Shown: positions 7,559 through 16,752 of the stretch, piece after piece
Position numbering within the stretch: position 1 is the stretch's first letter
How the letters are laid out: each line of letters begins with the position of its first letter
Assembly (NCBI GenBank): GCA_900321205.1
Contig: ONVC01000006.1
Coordinates: forward strand, 1-36,047
Length of the DNA stretch: 36,047 bases
Reading direction: 5' to 3'
Source of the DNA: an uncultured Acinetobacter sp.
GTDB lineage: Bacteria; Cyanobacteriota; Vampirovibrionia; Gastranaerophilales; Gastranaerophilaceae
The notes under the pieces: model-generated
Told to the model about the DNA's origin: nothing
Database searches by the model: none
What the model saw: only the letters and a program-made list of their open reading frames with translations
Made by a program: the position numbers and the translations under genes

Positions 7559-8602
7559 ATGTATGTAAACAAGTGCATTAAATGTGGTGCTGAATTTGAA
7601 ACCAAAAACCCCAAAAGAGTGATATGTCCTAATTGTCTGTATGCGGATAAAGGTAGTGAAAATACGGATGAAAAACCGGTACAAAGTTATAGCTCATATA
7701 GCTCCTATTCTGCAGAGCCTCGTGAACAAAGAAATTATCAAAGACCCCAAAATGACGGTTACAGAAATAATTACCGTGAAGGCGGATATCAAAGACGTGA
7801 TGACAACGGTTATCAACGCCGTGACAATGGCGGTTATAATCGTGACAACCGTCAGGGCGGATATCAAAGAGATAATCGTCAGGGTGGGTACCAAAGAGAT
7901 AACAGAGGCGGATATAATCAAAACAGGCGTCCGGGCGGATTCAGAAATAATTATGCATCCCAGCAGGGCGGCGGCAGACCTCAGCAGAGACGTCCTCAGC
8001 CGAATAAAAGACCGCATAAACAGCCAAGACCGTTACTTGTGTCTAAGGAGCAATTAGAACAGATTGAACTCCTTTATAAAGCAATGTTACCGCTTCCGAA
8101 TCCGGATGCGCACGAAGTAATCGGCGCAAAAATCGGTATTGAACCGCAAAAAGTATTCTTTGGTATAAATTTGGTACGTCAGAAAATGATGTTGCCAAAA
8201 TTACCGTTCCCGAAACGTAAATTAGCAATCTCACCGGATCAGATGATGGCAATAAAAGCGCTTTATGAGCCTTTATTACCATTACCTCCAATCGGTTGTC
8301 ACAAAATTATTGCTGCACAGCTTAAAATGGATGAGTGGAGAGTTCACGTAGGTATTAAGCTGATTCGTGCTCAAATGGGCTTAGACAGATGGAACGAAGA
8401 ACGTGCTGATAAACCGGCTGATTATATGGTGGCAAAACATCCTCAAAAGGCTGAAAGAAAGGCTGCGGAAGAAGCTGCAAAAAAAGCACAGGAAGAAGCA
8501 GCTGTTGCAGTTGAAGAAGCTGTAAGTGAACCTGCTCCGGAAGAAACAACGGAAGAAAAGCCGAAAAGAGGAAGACCTAAGAAAAAAACTGATGAAGAAT
8601 AA
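7559..8602 (+). CDS. Zinc-ribbon protein with RGG/Tyr-rich disordered region and duplicated domain, unknown function
   Basis: A 347-residue protein with four parts. Residues 1-26 form a zinc ribbon (Cys6, Cys9, Cys23, Cys26). Residues about 40-157 are low-complexity, rich in Gly, Arg, Asn, Gln and Tyr, with repeats such as GGYQRDNRQ and GGYNQNRRPGG like RGG boxes of RNA-binding proteins. Residues about 159-214 and 223-278 are two copies of a 56-residue helical unit sharing LY...LPLP...H..I.A and V..GI.L.R..M. The tail is Ala/Glu/Lys-rich and ends in an AT-hook-like KRGRPKKK. AGAGG lies eight bases before the ATG. It overlaps rimM by 11 bases, suggesting a link to ribosomes or RNA. I do not recognise the duplicated unit. 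Nucleic-acid binding is inference. Confidence 0.85.
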   Translation: MYVNKCIKCGAEFETKNPKRVICPNCLYADKGSENTDEKPVQSYSSYSSYSAEPREQRNYQRPQNDGYRNNYREGGYQRRDDNGYQRRDNGGYNRDNRQGGYQRDNRQGGYQRDNRGGYNQNRRPGGFRNNYASQQGGGRPQQRRPQPNKRPHKQPRPLLVSKEQLEQIELLYKAMLPLPNPDAHEVIGAKIGIEPQKVFFGINLVRQKMMLPKLPFPKRKLAISPDQMMAIKALYEPLLPLPPIGCHKIIAAQLKMDEWRVHVGIKLIRAQMGLDRWNEERADKPADYMVAKHPQKAERKAAEEAAKKAQEEAAVAVEEAVSEPAPEETTEEKPKRGRPKKKTDEE

Positions 8603-9104
8603 TTATATTTCAATTGGTAAAATTCTTAATTTTCACGGAGTACAGGGGGAAGCAAAACTCGGTTATTCAAAGAACCGTGAAGAGTTTTTGTCGCAATTAA
8701 AACGTGTTTATGTACAGTCGGGTGATGATTATTTGCCGCTTGAAGTTGTGCGTATAAGATTTACTCCGAAATGCGGGATTATTAAGTTTAAAGGGATTGA
8801 TACTCTAAACGACATTTTAGAGTACAAAAACAAACTTCTTTTTGTTGAAGAAACGACTGCAAGAGAAAATCTTGAGGAAGATGAGTTTCTGATAGATGAA
8901 CTTGTAGGACTTGATGTGTTTGACGGAGATAAAAAAGTCGGTGCCGTGGTAGGAGTTTCAAATAACGGTGCCAGTGATTTGTTGTCTGTGAAAACTCACG
9001 GTGATAAAATTTCTCTGGTTCCCTTTGTTAAAGCTATTGTTTTATCGGTTGATATCAGTAACAGAAGAATACAGATTAATAATATAGAGGGACTGCTTTC
9101 ATGA
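8592..9104 (+). CDS. rimM: Ribosome maturation factor RimM
   Basis: It assists 30S assembly by binding ribosomal protein S19. The N-terminal RimM barrel starts ISIGKILNFHGVQGEAKL, with the expected GKIxxxHGxxGE, and the C-terminal PRC-like barrel contains LIDELVGLDVFDGDKKVGAV and LVPFVKAIV. The 170-residue form begins at the ATG at 8592 inside the end of the upstream gene; longer in-frame starts would add a basic stretch foreign to the family. Its stop overlaps the trmD start (ATGA), so the two are coupled. Confidence 0.93.
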   Translation: MKNNYISIGKILNFHGVQGEAKLGYSKNREEFLSQLKRVYVQSGDDYLPLEVVRIRFTPKCGIIKFKGIDTLNDILEYKNKLLFVEETTARENLEEDEFLIDELVGLDVFDGDKKVGAVVGVSNNGASDLLSVKTHGDKISLVPFVKAIVLSVDISNRRIQINNIEGLLS

Positions 9105-9793
9105 GGTTTGATGTTCTGACGTTATTTCCCGAACTTATTCAGTCCCACATGGATTTTAGTATTATGAAACGTGCCTCAGAGGAAGGCATTATAGAGGTTG
9201 TAACTTATAACCCCAGAGATTATACCCTTGATAAACATAAAAAAGTTGATGATACTCCCTATGGCGGCGGTGCAGGTATGGTTTTAATGCCTCAGCCTTA
9301 TGTCGATTGTTATGAAGGGGTAAATTTATTAGAAAATAGCATTACGTTAATGATGACTCCTCAGGGTGAACCGTTTACTGATGCTTTATCAAATGAACTT
9401 GCCGTATATGACCAGATAGTTATTCTTTGCGGTCATTATGAAGGGTTTGATGAAAGAATAAGGGATATTATAAAACCAAGAGAAATCTCTATCGGTGATT
9501 TTGTACTGACAGGCGGAGAACTTCCTGCTTTATGTCTTATAGACAGTATTTCAAGAAAAATTGACGGCACGTTGGGGAAAATTGAATCAGCAGAAGATGA
9601 CAGTTTTTCTGACGGGCTATTAGAGTATCCTCAATATACAAAACCACGTAATTACAGAGGGCTGGAAGTTCCGGAAGTTCTTTTAAACGGAAACCATAAA
9701 TTAATAAATGAGTTCAGACAGGAACAAAAAATCCTTCGTACAAAACAAAAACGCCCCGATTTATACGAAAAATGGAAAAATAATAACAATTAA
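9101..9793 (+). CDS. trmD: tRNA (guanine-N1)-methyltransferase TrmD
   Basis: It methylates G37 of tRNAs from SAM, preventing frameshifts. The 230-residue SPOUT-fold protein shows FDVLTLFPELIQ at the start, DDTPYGGGAGMVLMPQP, LCGHYEGFDERI and the trefoil knot SIGDFVLTGGELPAL. The C-terminal YTKPRNYRGLEVPEVLLNGNH is also typical. It overlaps rimM by four bases. rplS, often next, is absent; instead a gene on the other strand overlaps the trmD stop. Confidence 0.96.
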   Translation: MRFDVLTLFPELIQSHMDFSIMKRASEEGIIEVVTYNPRDYTLDKHKKVDDTPYGGGAGMVLMPQPYVDCYEGVNLLENSITLMMTPQGEPFTDALSNELAVYDQIVILCGHYEGFDERIRDIIKPREISIGDFVLTGGELPALCLIDSISRKIDGTLGKIESAEDDSFSDGLLEYPQYTKPRNYRGLEVPEVLLNGNHKLINEFRQEQKILRTKQKRPDLYEKWKNNNN

Positions 9794-10638
9794 ATATAAC
9801 GAATCAGTTTGTCCGTTATATCTTTTGATGAACCGCGTTCAAAAATAATATCACTGCTAATAAAACTACCGTTAAATAACGGCTGGAAAAATCCGTTTTT
9901 GGAGAGTTTTCCGTCTGTTCCGACCGTCAGGTCAAAATCTCCGATAATAAATAAACTGCCTTCTTTTAAGTTGTGTTTAGCGGTATTAATAATTTTTTCC
10001 GTATATTCTTTATTCAGGTACGGAAAAACATTTCTGCACATAACAATTGAGTTACCATCATCTTTTATATTGTTTAGCTCAGTAAGTATGTCCGATTGTT
10101 TGAATTTAACAGAGTTTCTTACAATATCTGCAACTTTATACGAAGATACGTACTCCGATTCGGATATGTAATCACCATTCAAGAATACAGACGCTTTTGG
10201 TTCGGTAAAATATTTATTCGTATTTATTCCGTAGTAACGCTCGGCTCTGTATATTTCTGCGCTGTACAGGTTAATTCTTCCGCTTTTGGCTGAGTTTATT
10301 ACTTCTTTATCAATATCGCTAGCAAAAACCGGTAAAAATTTATTATGCAGTTCTTGCGGTAACCAATCCAGAACCGATACCACAAATGAATACGCTTCTG
10401 AACCGTCAGAGGCAGCCAGAGAATATACGTTAACTTTTTCTTTATTGGCAAAGTGCTGCTTAATAAATTTCATTAATACATTCCATTCCAAATCTTCCCT
10501 GAGAATATTTGTAGATGTTCTTACAATATCTTTTTCAAAACAATCAGCAGATTTGAGTATTATGGGATTATAAGCCCTGGTACAACTCTTAAATACCGGT
10601 TTTCTTGTGTCTGTACTGTTAATTGGTAGTATCTTCAT
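9790..10638 (-). CDS. CheR-like SAM-dependent methyltransferase, target unknown
   Basis: The 282-residue protein has the catalytic pattern of CheR methyltransferases. SAM motif I is VYSLAASDGSEAYSFVV (CheR: SaacSTGEEpYS). ASDIDKEVINSAKSG is the acidic loop with adjacent helix. FKQSDIL precedes IVMCRNVFPYLN, matching the CheR 'CRNVliYf' motif. The usual alpha-helical CheR N-terminal domain is replaced by about 40 unrelated residues with RKPVFKSC. No chemoreceptor or other chemotaxis gene is in the window, so receptor methylation is doubtful. It converges on trmD with stop codons overlapping by four bases and no terminator between. Confidence 0.75.
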   Translation of the reverse strand: MKILPINSTDTRKPVFKSCTRAYNPIILKSADCFEKDIVRTSTNILREDLEWNVLMKFIKQHFANKEKVNVYSLAASDGSEAYSFVVSVLDWLPQELHNKFLPVFASDIDKEVINSAKSGRINLYSAEIYRAERYYGINTNKYFTEPKASVFLNGDYISESEYVSSYKVADIVRNSVKFKQSDILTELNNIKDDGNSIVMCRNVFPYLNKEYTEKIINTAKHNLKEGSLFIIGDFDLTVGTDGKLSKNGFFQPLFNGSFISSDIIFERGSSKDITDKLIRYI

Positions 10639-10674
10639 ATTAATAATAACAATCGTAAATAAAAATTTTGCTGA

Positions 10675-10680
10675 TATAAT
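10675..10680 (+). promoter_or_regulatory. -10 box of metH operon
   Basis: TATAAT at 10675-10680, 25 bases before the chosen metH ATG, with AAGAGA (10692-10697) between. No clear -35 is seen. The 66-base gap to the divergent gene leaves no room for a SAM or cobalamin riboswitch. Confidence 0.4.
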
Positions 10681-10704
10681 ATAATTGATTTAAGAGAAAT
10701 GCGT

Positions 10705-13380
10705 ATGCTCAGGGATTTATTAAAAGAGAGAATACTTATATTAGACGGTGCTATGGGTACAAATATCCAAAAGTACGGTCTTACGGAAGCGGATTACAGG
10801 GGTGATATTTTCAAAAACCATTCTGTTGATTTGAAGGGAAATAATGATATCCTTGCACTAACCCGTCCTGATGTGATAAAAGATATTCACAGACGTTTTC
10901 TTGAAGCAGGTGCGGATATTATTGAAGCAAATACATTTGGTTCAAATAGAATTTCTCAGTCAGAATACGGGTTAACAGATTATATAAAAGAATTAAACAG
11001 AGCTTCCGTAAAGTTAGCAAAAGAAGTTGCAGAAGAATATTCTACTCTCGATAAGCCAAGATTTGTAGTCGGCTCAATAGGTCCTACGGGGAAAACGGCT
11101 TCTATATCTCCTGATGTTGAGAATCCTTCTTTCAGAAATATAACTTTTGATGATTTGGCAGGTGCATACAAAGAACAAGTTGAAGTTCTTGTAGAAGGTG
11201 GAGTTGACGCTTTCTTAGTAGAAACAATTTTTGATACACTTAACGCAAAAGCTGCAATTTATGCTATAAATCAGGTACAGAAAATTAAAGGTACTGATAT
11301 CCCGATTATGATATCCGTTACGCTGACTGACAGGTCGGGAAGAACTCTCTCCGGTCAGGAACTTGAGGCGTTTTATTACAGTATAGAGTATGCTCATCCT
11401 CTGTCTGTCGGAATAAACTGCGCAATGGGTATCAATGATATGAAACCGCATATTATTGAGCTTTCGGATTATGTTGATTGTTATATAAGTTTGTACGCAA
11501 ATGCAGGGCTTCCTGATGCTTTCGGAAACTACAAAGATACACCGGAGGTTATGGCAAAAGGGTATCTTGACTTGGCAAAAAACGGGTATATAAATATTGC
11601 CGGCGGCTGCTGCGGAACAACTCCCGAACATATTAAAGCAATAGCAAATGCCTTAAAGGGCATAAACCCGAGAAAACTCCCCGAACATAAAAACAAATGT
11701 GCTTTTTCCGGGCTGGAACCGTTTGTTTTTAAACGTGAAAACAATAACTTTATTGTTGTGGGCGAGCGGACAAATGTTACGGGGTCTAAAAAGTTTGCCG
11801 AGCTTATCGAGAACAACAATATTGAAGAAGCGATTAATGTTGCACGCAGACAGGTTGAAAACGGAGCTAACATAATTGATATCAATATGGATAAGGGGCT
11901 CATTGATTCCGAAAAAATGATGAAGGAGTTCCTTAATTATGCCGCAACTGAACCGGATGTTGCCAAAGTTCCGTTTATGATAGATTCTTCTAAGTTTGAA
12001 GTAATTAGAGCAGGACTAAAATGTATTCAGGGAAAAGCTATTGTTAACTCAATCAGCCTTAAAGAAGGTGAAGAAAAATTTATTGAACACGCAGGAGAAA
12101 TCAAAGATTTGGGTGCGGCTATGGTTGTTATGGCTTTTGATGAACAGGGTCAGGCAGCGACAACTGAAAGAAGAGTTGAGATAGTTGAAAGAGCGTACAA
12201 AATTTTAACCGAAAAAGTCGGCGTAAAAGATGAAAATATTATTTTTGACCTTAATATTTTCCCTGTTGCAACAGGAATAAAAGAGCATAATATTAACGCA
12301 ATTTCTTTTATTGAAGCCACAAAAATTATTAAAACAAAATATCCCCGAGTTCTTATATCAGGCGGTGTAAGTAATCTTTCATTCTCTTTCCGGGGACTGA
12401 ACAGGGTTCGCTCTGCACTGCACAGCGTCTTTCTTTATCACGCAATAAATGCCGGCATGGATATGGGAATAGTGAACGCAGGGATGATAGAAATTTATGA
12501 TGATATAGAAGAACCGCTCCGAACATTGTGCGAAGATGTTATTCTGAACAGAACGGAAGATGCAGGTGAAAAACTCCTTGAATACGGCAGGGGTAAATAT
12601 AGGGGTAAATATGGTAGTGAGATTACTCACGAAATAAATCAATCCGAAAACAAGTGGCGCAAAGATACGATAGAAGAGCGTCTGCAATATGCACTTATGA
12701 AAGGTGATACAGAATTTTTAAAAGAAGATATTTTAGAGGGTCTGAAAAAATACTCTCCCTTAGAAATGATAGAAAAACCGCTTATGGCAGGCATGGATAA
12801 GGTAGGTGTTTTATTCGGTGAAGGGAAAATGTTTCTTCCGCAGGTAGTAAAAAGTGCCAGAGTTATGAAACAAGCTGTTGATATAATAAAAGAACATCTG
12901 CCAAAAAATAATGAACAAAATTATTCGGGTAAAATTGTTCTTGCAACCGTAAAAGGTGATGTTCACGATATCGGTAAAAATATTTTATCGCTGATACTTT
13001 CCTGCAACAACTTTGAAGTTATCGACCTTGGTGTAATGGTTAGCTGCAAAGATATTCTTGAAGCAGCGAAAGAAAATAATGCAGATTTAATAGGTCTTTC
13101 AGGACTTATCACACCATCATTGGATGAGATGATTAATGTTGCAGAGCAAATGGAAAAAGAGGGACTTAATCTCCCGGGACTTTTAATCGGCGGAGCGACA
13201 ACAAGCAAACTTCATACGGCATTAAAAATTGCTCCAAAATATCACGGTGTTGTTGTGCATACATCAAACGCCTCTGAGGTTGCTTCCGTTGCACAGAAAA
13301 TAATAAGCGGAGATAAAGAGTTTATAAAATCAATAAAAGATGAACAGGAAAGATTAATAAAAGAGTATGACGAGAACTAA
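10705..13380 (+). CDS. metH: Cobalamin-dependent methionine synthase lacking the reactivation domain
   Basis: It transfers methyl from methyl-THF through cobalamin to homocysteine. Domains in the 891-residue chain: homocysteine-binding (about 5-300, GINCAMG and GGCCGTTP zinc cysteines), pterin-binding (about 335-600, [24 protein letters not shown]), and cobalamin cap plus Rossmann domain (about 650-885). The Rossmann domain carries [10 protein letters not shown] with cobalt ligand His754 and [10 protein letters not shown]. The chain ends after the B12 domain, so the roughly 330-residue AdoMet/flavodoxin reactivation domain of E. coli MetH is absent. Residues about 628-636 (GRGKYRGKY) come from two in-frame copies of GGGGTAAATAT. 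ATG 10705 is preferred over 10699 because AAGAGA is seven bases upstream. The next gene overlaps by 14 bases. Confidence 0.93.
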   Translation: MLRDLLKERILILDGAMGTNIQKYGLTEADYRGDIFKNHSVDLKGNNDILALTRPDVIKDIHRRFLEAGADIIEANTFGSNRISQSEYGLTDYIKELNRASVKLAKEVAEEYSTLDKPRFVVGSIGPTGKTASISPDVENPSFRNITFDDLAGAYKEQVEVLVEGGVDAFLVETIFDTLNAKAAIYAINQVQKIKGTDIPIMISVTLTDRSGRTLSGQELEAFYYSIEYAHPLSVGINCAMGINDMKPHIIELSDYVDCYISLYANAGLPDAFGNYKDTPEVMAKGYLDLAKNGYINIAGGCCGTTPEHIKAIANALKGINPRKLPEHKNKCAFSGLEPFVFKRENNNFIVVGERTNVTGSKKFAELIENNNIEEAINVARRQVENGANIIDINMDKGLIDSEKMMKEFLNYAATEPDVAKVPFMIDSSKFEVIRAGLKCIQGKAIVNSISLKEGEEKFIEHAGEIKDLGAAMVVMAFDEQGQAATTERRVEIVERAYKILTEKVGVKDENIIFDLNIFPVATGIKEHNINAISFIEATKIIKTKYPRVLISGGVSNLSFSFRGLNRVRSALHSVFLYHAINAGMDMGIVNAGMIEIYDDIEEPLRTLCEDVILNRTEDAGEKLLEYGRGKYRGKYGSEITHEINQSENKWRKDTIEERLQYALMKGDTEFLKEDILEGLKKYSPLEMIEKPLMAGMDKVGVLFGEGKMFLPQVVKSARVMKQAVDIIKEHLPKNNEQNYSGKIVLATVKGDVHDIGKNILSLILSCNNFEVIDLGVMVSCKDILEAAKENNADLIGLSGLITPSLDEMINVAEQMEKEGLNLPGLLIGGATTSKLHTALKIAPKYHGVVVHTSNASEVASVAQKIISGDKEFIKSIKDEQERLIKEYDEN
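12590..12612 (+). repeat. Two tandem GGGGTAAATAT copies inside metH
   Basis: Exact 11-mers at 12590-12600 and 12602-12612, period 12, so the reading frame is kept and the repeat is read as RGKY RGKY. It falls in the linker between the pterin and cobalamin domains, where an insertion should be tolerated. Confidence 0.75.
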
Positions 13381-15202
13381 TATAATTGAAAAGATGAATG
13401 AAGCACCGCTAGTTTTTGACGGTGCTATGGGAACTGTAATTTATGAAAGAGGTGTTTTTATAAATGCCTGTTTTGATGAACTTAATCTTACCCGTCCTGA
13501 CTTAATAAAATCTATCCACAGAGAATATATTGATGCCGGAGCTGATGTTATTTTAACAAATACTTTTGGTGCAAACAGATTTAAGCTCGAAAAATTCGGA
13601 CTGGGAAATAAGGTTTATGATATCAATTATGCGGGAGCAAAAATAGCTCGTGAAGAAGCAGGTGAAGATATTTATGTTTTGGGCTGTGTCGGTCCCTGTC
13701 TTAACAGAGGTGCTTCTATAACCGTAGAAAATGTAGATAAATTAAGAGAAAACTACGAAGAACAGATTAAAGGATTATTTGATGGCGGTGTTGACGGAAT
13801 AATCCTGGAAACTTTTCATAATCTTGAAGAAATCGACCTGGCTGCTGAGATAATAAAAAAATATAAATTACCGTTAATTACATCTCTTGCGTGCAGAAAA
13901 GAAAAAGAAACGCTGAACGGTTTAAATATAAAAGATGCAATAAAATATTTAGATAAAAATGATAATATTGATGCTGTTGGATTGAATTGTATAATAGGGC
14001 CTCACGCTATGCTTTCGGTTTTGGAAGATGTTATTAATTTAACATCAAAACCGTTTGTAGTTGAACCTAACGCAGGGCATCCGCAAAACGTTGACGGCAG
14101 AATGATTTATATGTCAACGCCTGAATATTTTACAACGTATTGCCAAAACTTTATAAGACTTGGTGTCCGTGGGGTAGGCGGCTGCTGCGGAACAACTCCT
14201 AAGCATATAGAAGAGATGTCAAAAGGGGTAAAATCTCTTACGGGTGTTAAGAAACATCTTGCAATTGAGAAAATTGAAACAATGAGTGATGTTGATATAA
14301 AAGTTACACCAACGGAGGAAAAAAGCAATTTTGCACGTAAATTGTTTTCGGGAAACAAGGTTGTAACAATGGAGATTACTCCGCCACGTTCAGTTGTACT
14401 TGAACAAGTTTTAAACAAAGTTCGGGAGTGTAAAGATGCGGGAGTTGATGCGATTAATATTCCTGACGGTCCGAGAGCAAGTTCAAGAATATCCTCTCTT
14501 GTGACTGCAATTATGATAGAGCGAGAAGTCGGTATAGAAACAATTTTGCACTACTGCTGCCGTGACAGAAACCTTATCGGGATGCAGTCCGATTTGTTAG
14601 GCGGATATGCGGCAGGACTTAAAAATTATCTTATAGTAACGGGTGACCCTCCAAAACTGGGTGATTATCCTGAAGCAACTGCTGTTTTTGATATTGATGC
14701 GGTTGGACTTACAAAAGTTGTACATAATCTGAACAGAGGGTTTGATGTTGCAGGTAACGTAATTAATCCTCCGACTTCCATTCTTATCGGTGTCGGTGCA
14801 AACCCTTGTGCTGTTGATATTGAAAAAGAGATTAACCACTTAAAAAATAAATTTAATGCAGGAGCAGAATACGTGATAACTCAGCCTGTATTTGACCCTG
14901 ATGCACTGATTTCTTTTATTGGAAAAATGGAAAAGGCTGATATACATTTACCTCTTGTTGCAGGTATATGGCCGCTTGTTTCACTCAAAAACGCACTGTT
15001 TCTGAAAAACGAAGTTCCGGGAGTTGTTGTTCCCGATTCTGTTATTGAAAAAATGGAAAAAGCTAAAACAAAAGAAGACGGTGTAAAATACGGAGTTGAA
15101 ATAGCACACGAAATAAAAGAAATAATCAGCTCATACGTAAACGGCTACCAGATAAGTGCACCGTTTGGCAGAGTTGATATCGGGTTAGAAGTTGTAAAAT
15201 AA
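13367..15202 (+). CDS. Homocysteine S-methyltransferase / methylenetetrahydrofolate reductase fusion (YitJ-like)
   Basis: A 611-residue two-domain enzyme. Residues about 5-300 are a homocysteine S-methyltransferase barrel ([31 protein letters not shown] zinc cysteines). Residues about 320-600 are a MetF-type reductase ([43 protein letters not shown]). It would make 5-methyl-THF and possibly methylate homocysteine itself, as proposed for Bacillus YitJ. It overlaps metH by 14 bases, so methyl-THF producer and consumer are made together. Both neighbours keep a complete Hcy domain, which is redundant unless they use different methyl donors. Confidence 0.9.
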   Translation: MTRTNIIEKMNEAPLVFDGAMGTVIYERGVFINACFDELNLTRPDLIKSIHREYIDAGADVILTNTFGANRFKLEKFGLGNKVYDINYAGAKIAREEAGEDIYVLGCVGPCLNRGASITVENVDKLRENYEEQIKGLFDGGVDGIILETFHNLEEIDLAAEIIKKYKLPLITSLACRKEKETLNGLNIKDAIKYLDKNDNIDAVGLNCIIGPHAMLSVLEDVINLTSKPFVVEPNAGHPQNVDGRMIYMSTPEYFTTYCQNFIRLGVRGVGGCCGTTPKHIEEMSKGVKSLTGVKKHLAIEKIETMSDVDIKVTPTEEKSNFARKLFSGNKVVTMEITPPRSVVLEQVLNKVRECKDAGVDAINIPDGPRASSRISSLVTAIMIEREVGIETILHYCCRDRNLIGMQSDLLGGYAAGLKNYLIVTGDPPKLGDYPEATAVFDIDAVGLTKVVHNLNRGFDVAGNVINPPTSILIGVGANPCAVDIEKEINHLKNKFNAGAEYVITQPVFDPDALISFIGKMEKADIHLPLVAGIWPLVSLKNALFLKNEVPGVVVPDSVIEKMEKAKTKEDGVKYGVEIAHEIKEIISSYVNGYQISAPFGRVDIGLEVVK

Positions 15203-15206
15203 TAAA

Positions 15207-15491
15207 TTAAGCAAAAATGCTGAATTGTTTAGCATCTTCTTTTTGCTGTTTTTTGATTTGTTCAAGCACAGCTTTAGCGTACTGATATTGCAGACTGTTT
15301 GTCAGCATATCAATTTCCATTTGTGTGTCCATTGCACACAAAGCCTCCGGAGAACAGCCAATACCACCCGTTGTATCACCCGGGGTGCACATTAATCCCA
15401 TTCTTGCGTTATTAATGTTCATCATGTTCATAATTGCATTATTTTTTGCATTGATATAATGCATCGCAGACATTGCTAAAATTGCTGACAT
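15207..15491 (-). CDS. Small Met-rich protein, unknown
   Basis: The 94-residue protein starts at an ATG preceded by AGGAG at a good distance. Longer starts (to 15554) lack a ribosome binding site. The N-terminal third is rich in Met, Ala and Asn and probably helical (MSAILAMSAMHYINAKNNAI). A middle CTPGDTTGGIGC segment with two Cys may form a loop, and the C-terminal helix is charged (YAKAVLEQIKKQQKEDAKQF). There is no signal peptide. I do not recognise it. It converges on the methionine operon with a 4-base gap. Confidence 0.7.
   Translation of the reverse strand: MSAILAMSAMHYINAKNNAIMNMMNINNARMGLMCTPGDTTGGIGCSPEALCAMDTQMEIDMLTNSLQYQYAKAVLEQIKKQQKEDAKQFSIFA
15210..15247 (+). terminator. Possible terminator of the metH operon inside the opposing gene
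   Basis: AGCAAAAATGCT pairs with AGCA and TTTTTGCT across a 5-base bulge, followed by GTTTTTTG. It begins 8 bases after the operon stop codon and lies within the 3' end of the convergent gene. The T-run is interrupted, so this is tentative. Confidence 0.3.
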
Positions 15492-15641
15492 AATTTCTCC
15501 TAACCTTTCCATTATCATGTTAACATATTTTTTAAACTTGTCTATTCTACCCAAAGGTATAATTTTAAAAAAAATTTTGTTTGTGTTACGATTTTTTTGA
15601 GGAAGAAAAGATAATTTACGCAGAATACAGACGCAATAGAA

Positions 15642-16739
15642 ATGAATAGTTTGAAAGACAACAAAACAATAGGAATACCCAGAGCTATATCGTATTACAG
15701 TAATTATCCGTTCTATTACGGATTTTTTACTGCACTCGGACTTGATATTGTTTTATCCGATAAAACAACAACAAAAACCATAAATGACGGCTGTAAATTT
15801 GTTGTATCAGATACTTGCCTTCCGGTAAAAGTTTATGTAGGACATGTTATAAACTTGCTTGAAAAAGGATGTGAAACAATATTTATTCCTTCTCTTCAGG
15901 CTTCAGCTTACAAGGTTAATAACTGCAGTAAGATAAGAGGACTTCCTGAAATTATCCGTAATGTTATAGATAAGCCGATAAATATTATTGACCCTGAAAT
16001 TAATAAGACAGAAGGAATATCGTTTAAAGATTTTTGTTATAATTTTGCATCAAGGTTTGGTATAACTGATGAAAATATTATAGAATCAGCAATAAAAAAC
16101 GGCTGGGAAGTTTATAATAATTTCTTCAAAATGTCTAACTCAGGACTTGGTTTTGAAGATGCTCTTAATAATGCCGTAAAAGGAATAATGGTTACAAAAC
16201 CTGTTCAGGTCGTTAAACCCCTTTCTGTTGTAATTATGGCACACGGATACAATTTGTTTGATGAGAGAATTTCTCTTAATTTAATCAAAAAGCTTGATAA
16301 AATGGGAGTTAAATCTTATACGGCTCTTAATGTAACAAAAAATGATGCAATAAAATCAATAGAAGAGCTGGGTGAAATCCAGTACTGGGCAAATGAACTT
16401 GAACTCACCGGAACGGCAGCTTATTATATGCTTAATAATAAAGTTGACGGTATTATTGCCCTTTCTGCGTTCGGTTGCGGACCTGATTCTTTAATGGTTG
16501 AAGAAGTTCAGTACCATGCAAAAGAAAAAAATATTCCGATGATTCACATTAATATTGATGAACATACAGGCGAAGCTGGTTTTGTTACAAGAATAGAAGC
16601 TTTTGTTGATATGTTGTTCAGAAAGAAAAGAAGAACATTAGAGAAAGAAAACGTTATTAACTTACTTCATACAGCAGCAGGTATTAATAAAAATACTGTC
16701 GAAAAAGAAAAACAAAAAGAAGAAGCTTTGACAAAATAG
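15642..16739 (+). CDS. Acyl-CoA dehydratase activase-related protein (DUF2229-like)
   Basis: The 365-residue protein resembles the DUF2229 part of 2-hydroxyacyl-CoA dehydratase activator-related proteins. It starts TIGIPRAISYYSNYPFYYGFF. It carries the Fe-S motif VSDTCLPVKVYVGHV, then ETIFIPSL, and near the C-terminus FGCGPDSLM and NIDEHTGEAGFVTRIEAFVDML. These cysteines probably bind a [4Fe-4S] cluster. The BadF-type ATPase usually fused to or beside such proteins is not in the window. The gene at 17819 carries the same C-terminal pattern and is a paralogue. It is 13 bases upstream of the PHP gene. Substrate unknown; plasmalogen-synthase components are distant relatives by family knowledge. 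Confidence 0.8.
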   Translation: MNSLKDNKTIGIPRAISYYSNYPFYYGFFTALGLDIVLSDKTTTKTINDGCKFVVSDTCLPVKVYVGHVINLLEKGCETIFIPSLQASAYKVNNCSKIRGLPEIIRNVIDKPINIIDPEINKTEGISFKDFCYNFASRFGITDENIIESAIKNGWEVYNNFFKMSNSGLGFEDALNNAVKGIMVTKPVQVVKPLSVVIMAHGYNLFDERISLNLIKKLDKMGVKSYTALNVTKNDAIKSIEELGEIQYWANELELTGTAAYYMLNNKVDGIIALSAFGCGPDSLMVEEVQYHAKEKNIPMIHINIDEHTGEAGFVTRIEAFVDMLFRKKRRTLEKENVINLLHTAAGINKNTVEKEKQKEEALTK

Positions 16740-16752
16740 TAAGGGCAAAAGT

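Noticed and set aside
7790-7930. CRISPR-like or satellite repeat in the RGG gene
   Set aside because: The repeats are imperfect, codon-phased and encode GGYQRDNRQ-type units, so they are coding low complexity.
7641-8057. Overlapping frames on both strands across the RGG region (also 7694-8017 minus)
   Set aside because: They are shadows of the repetitive Gly/Arg/Tyr codons. The 7559-8602 frame has the ribosome binding site, zinc ribbon and duplicated domain.
10639-10704. Possible SAM or cobalamin riboswitch before metH
   Set aside because: Only 66 bases separate the divergent genes and no conserved riboswitch core is seen.
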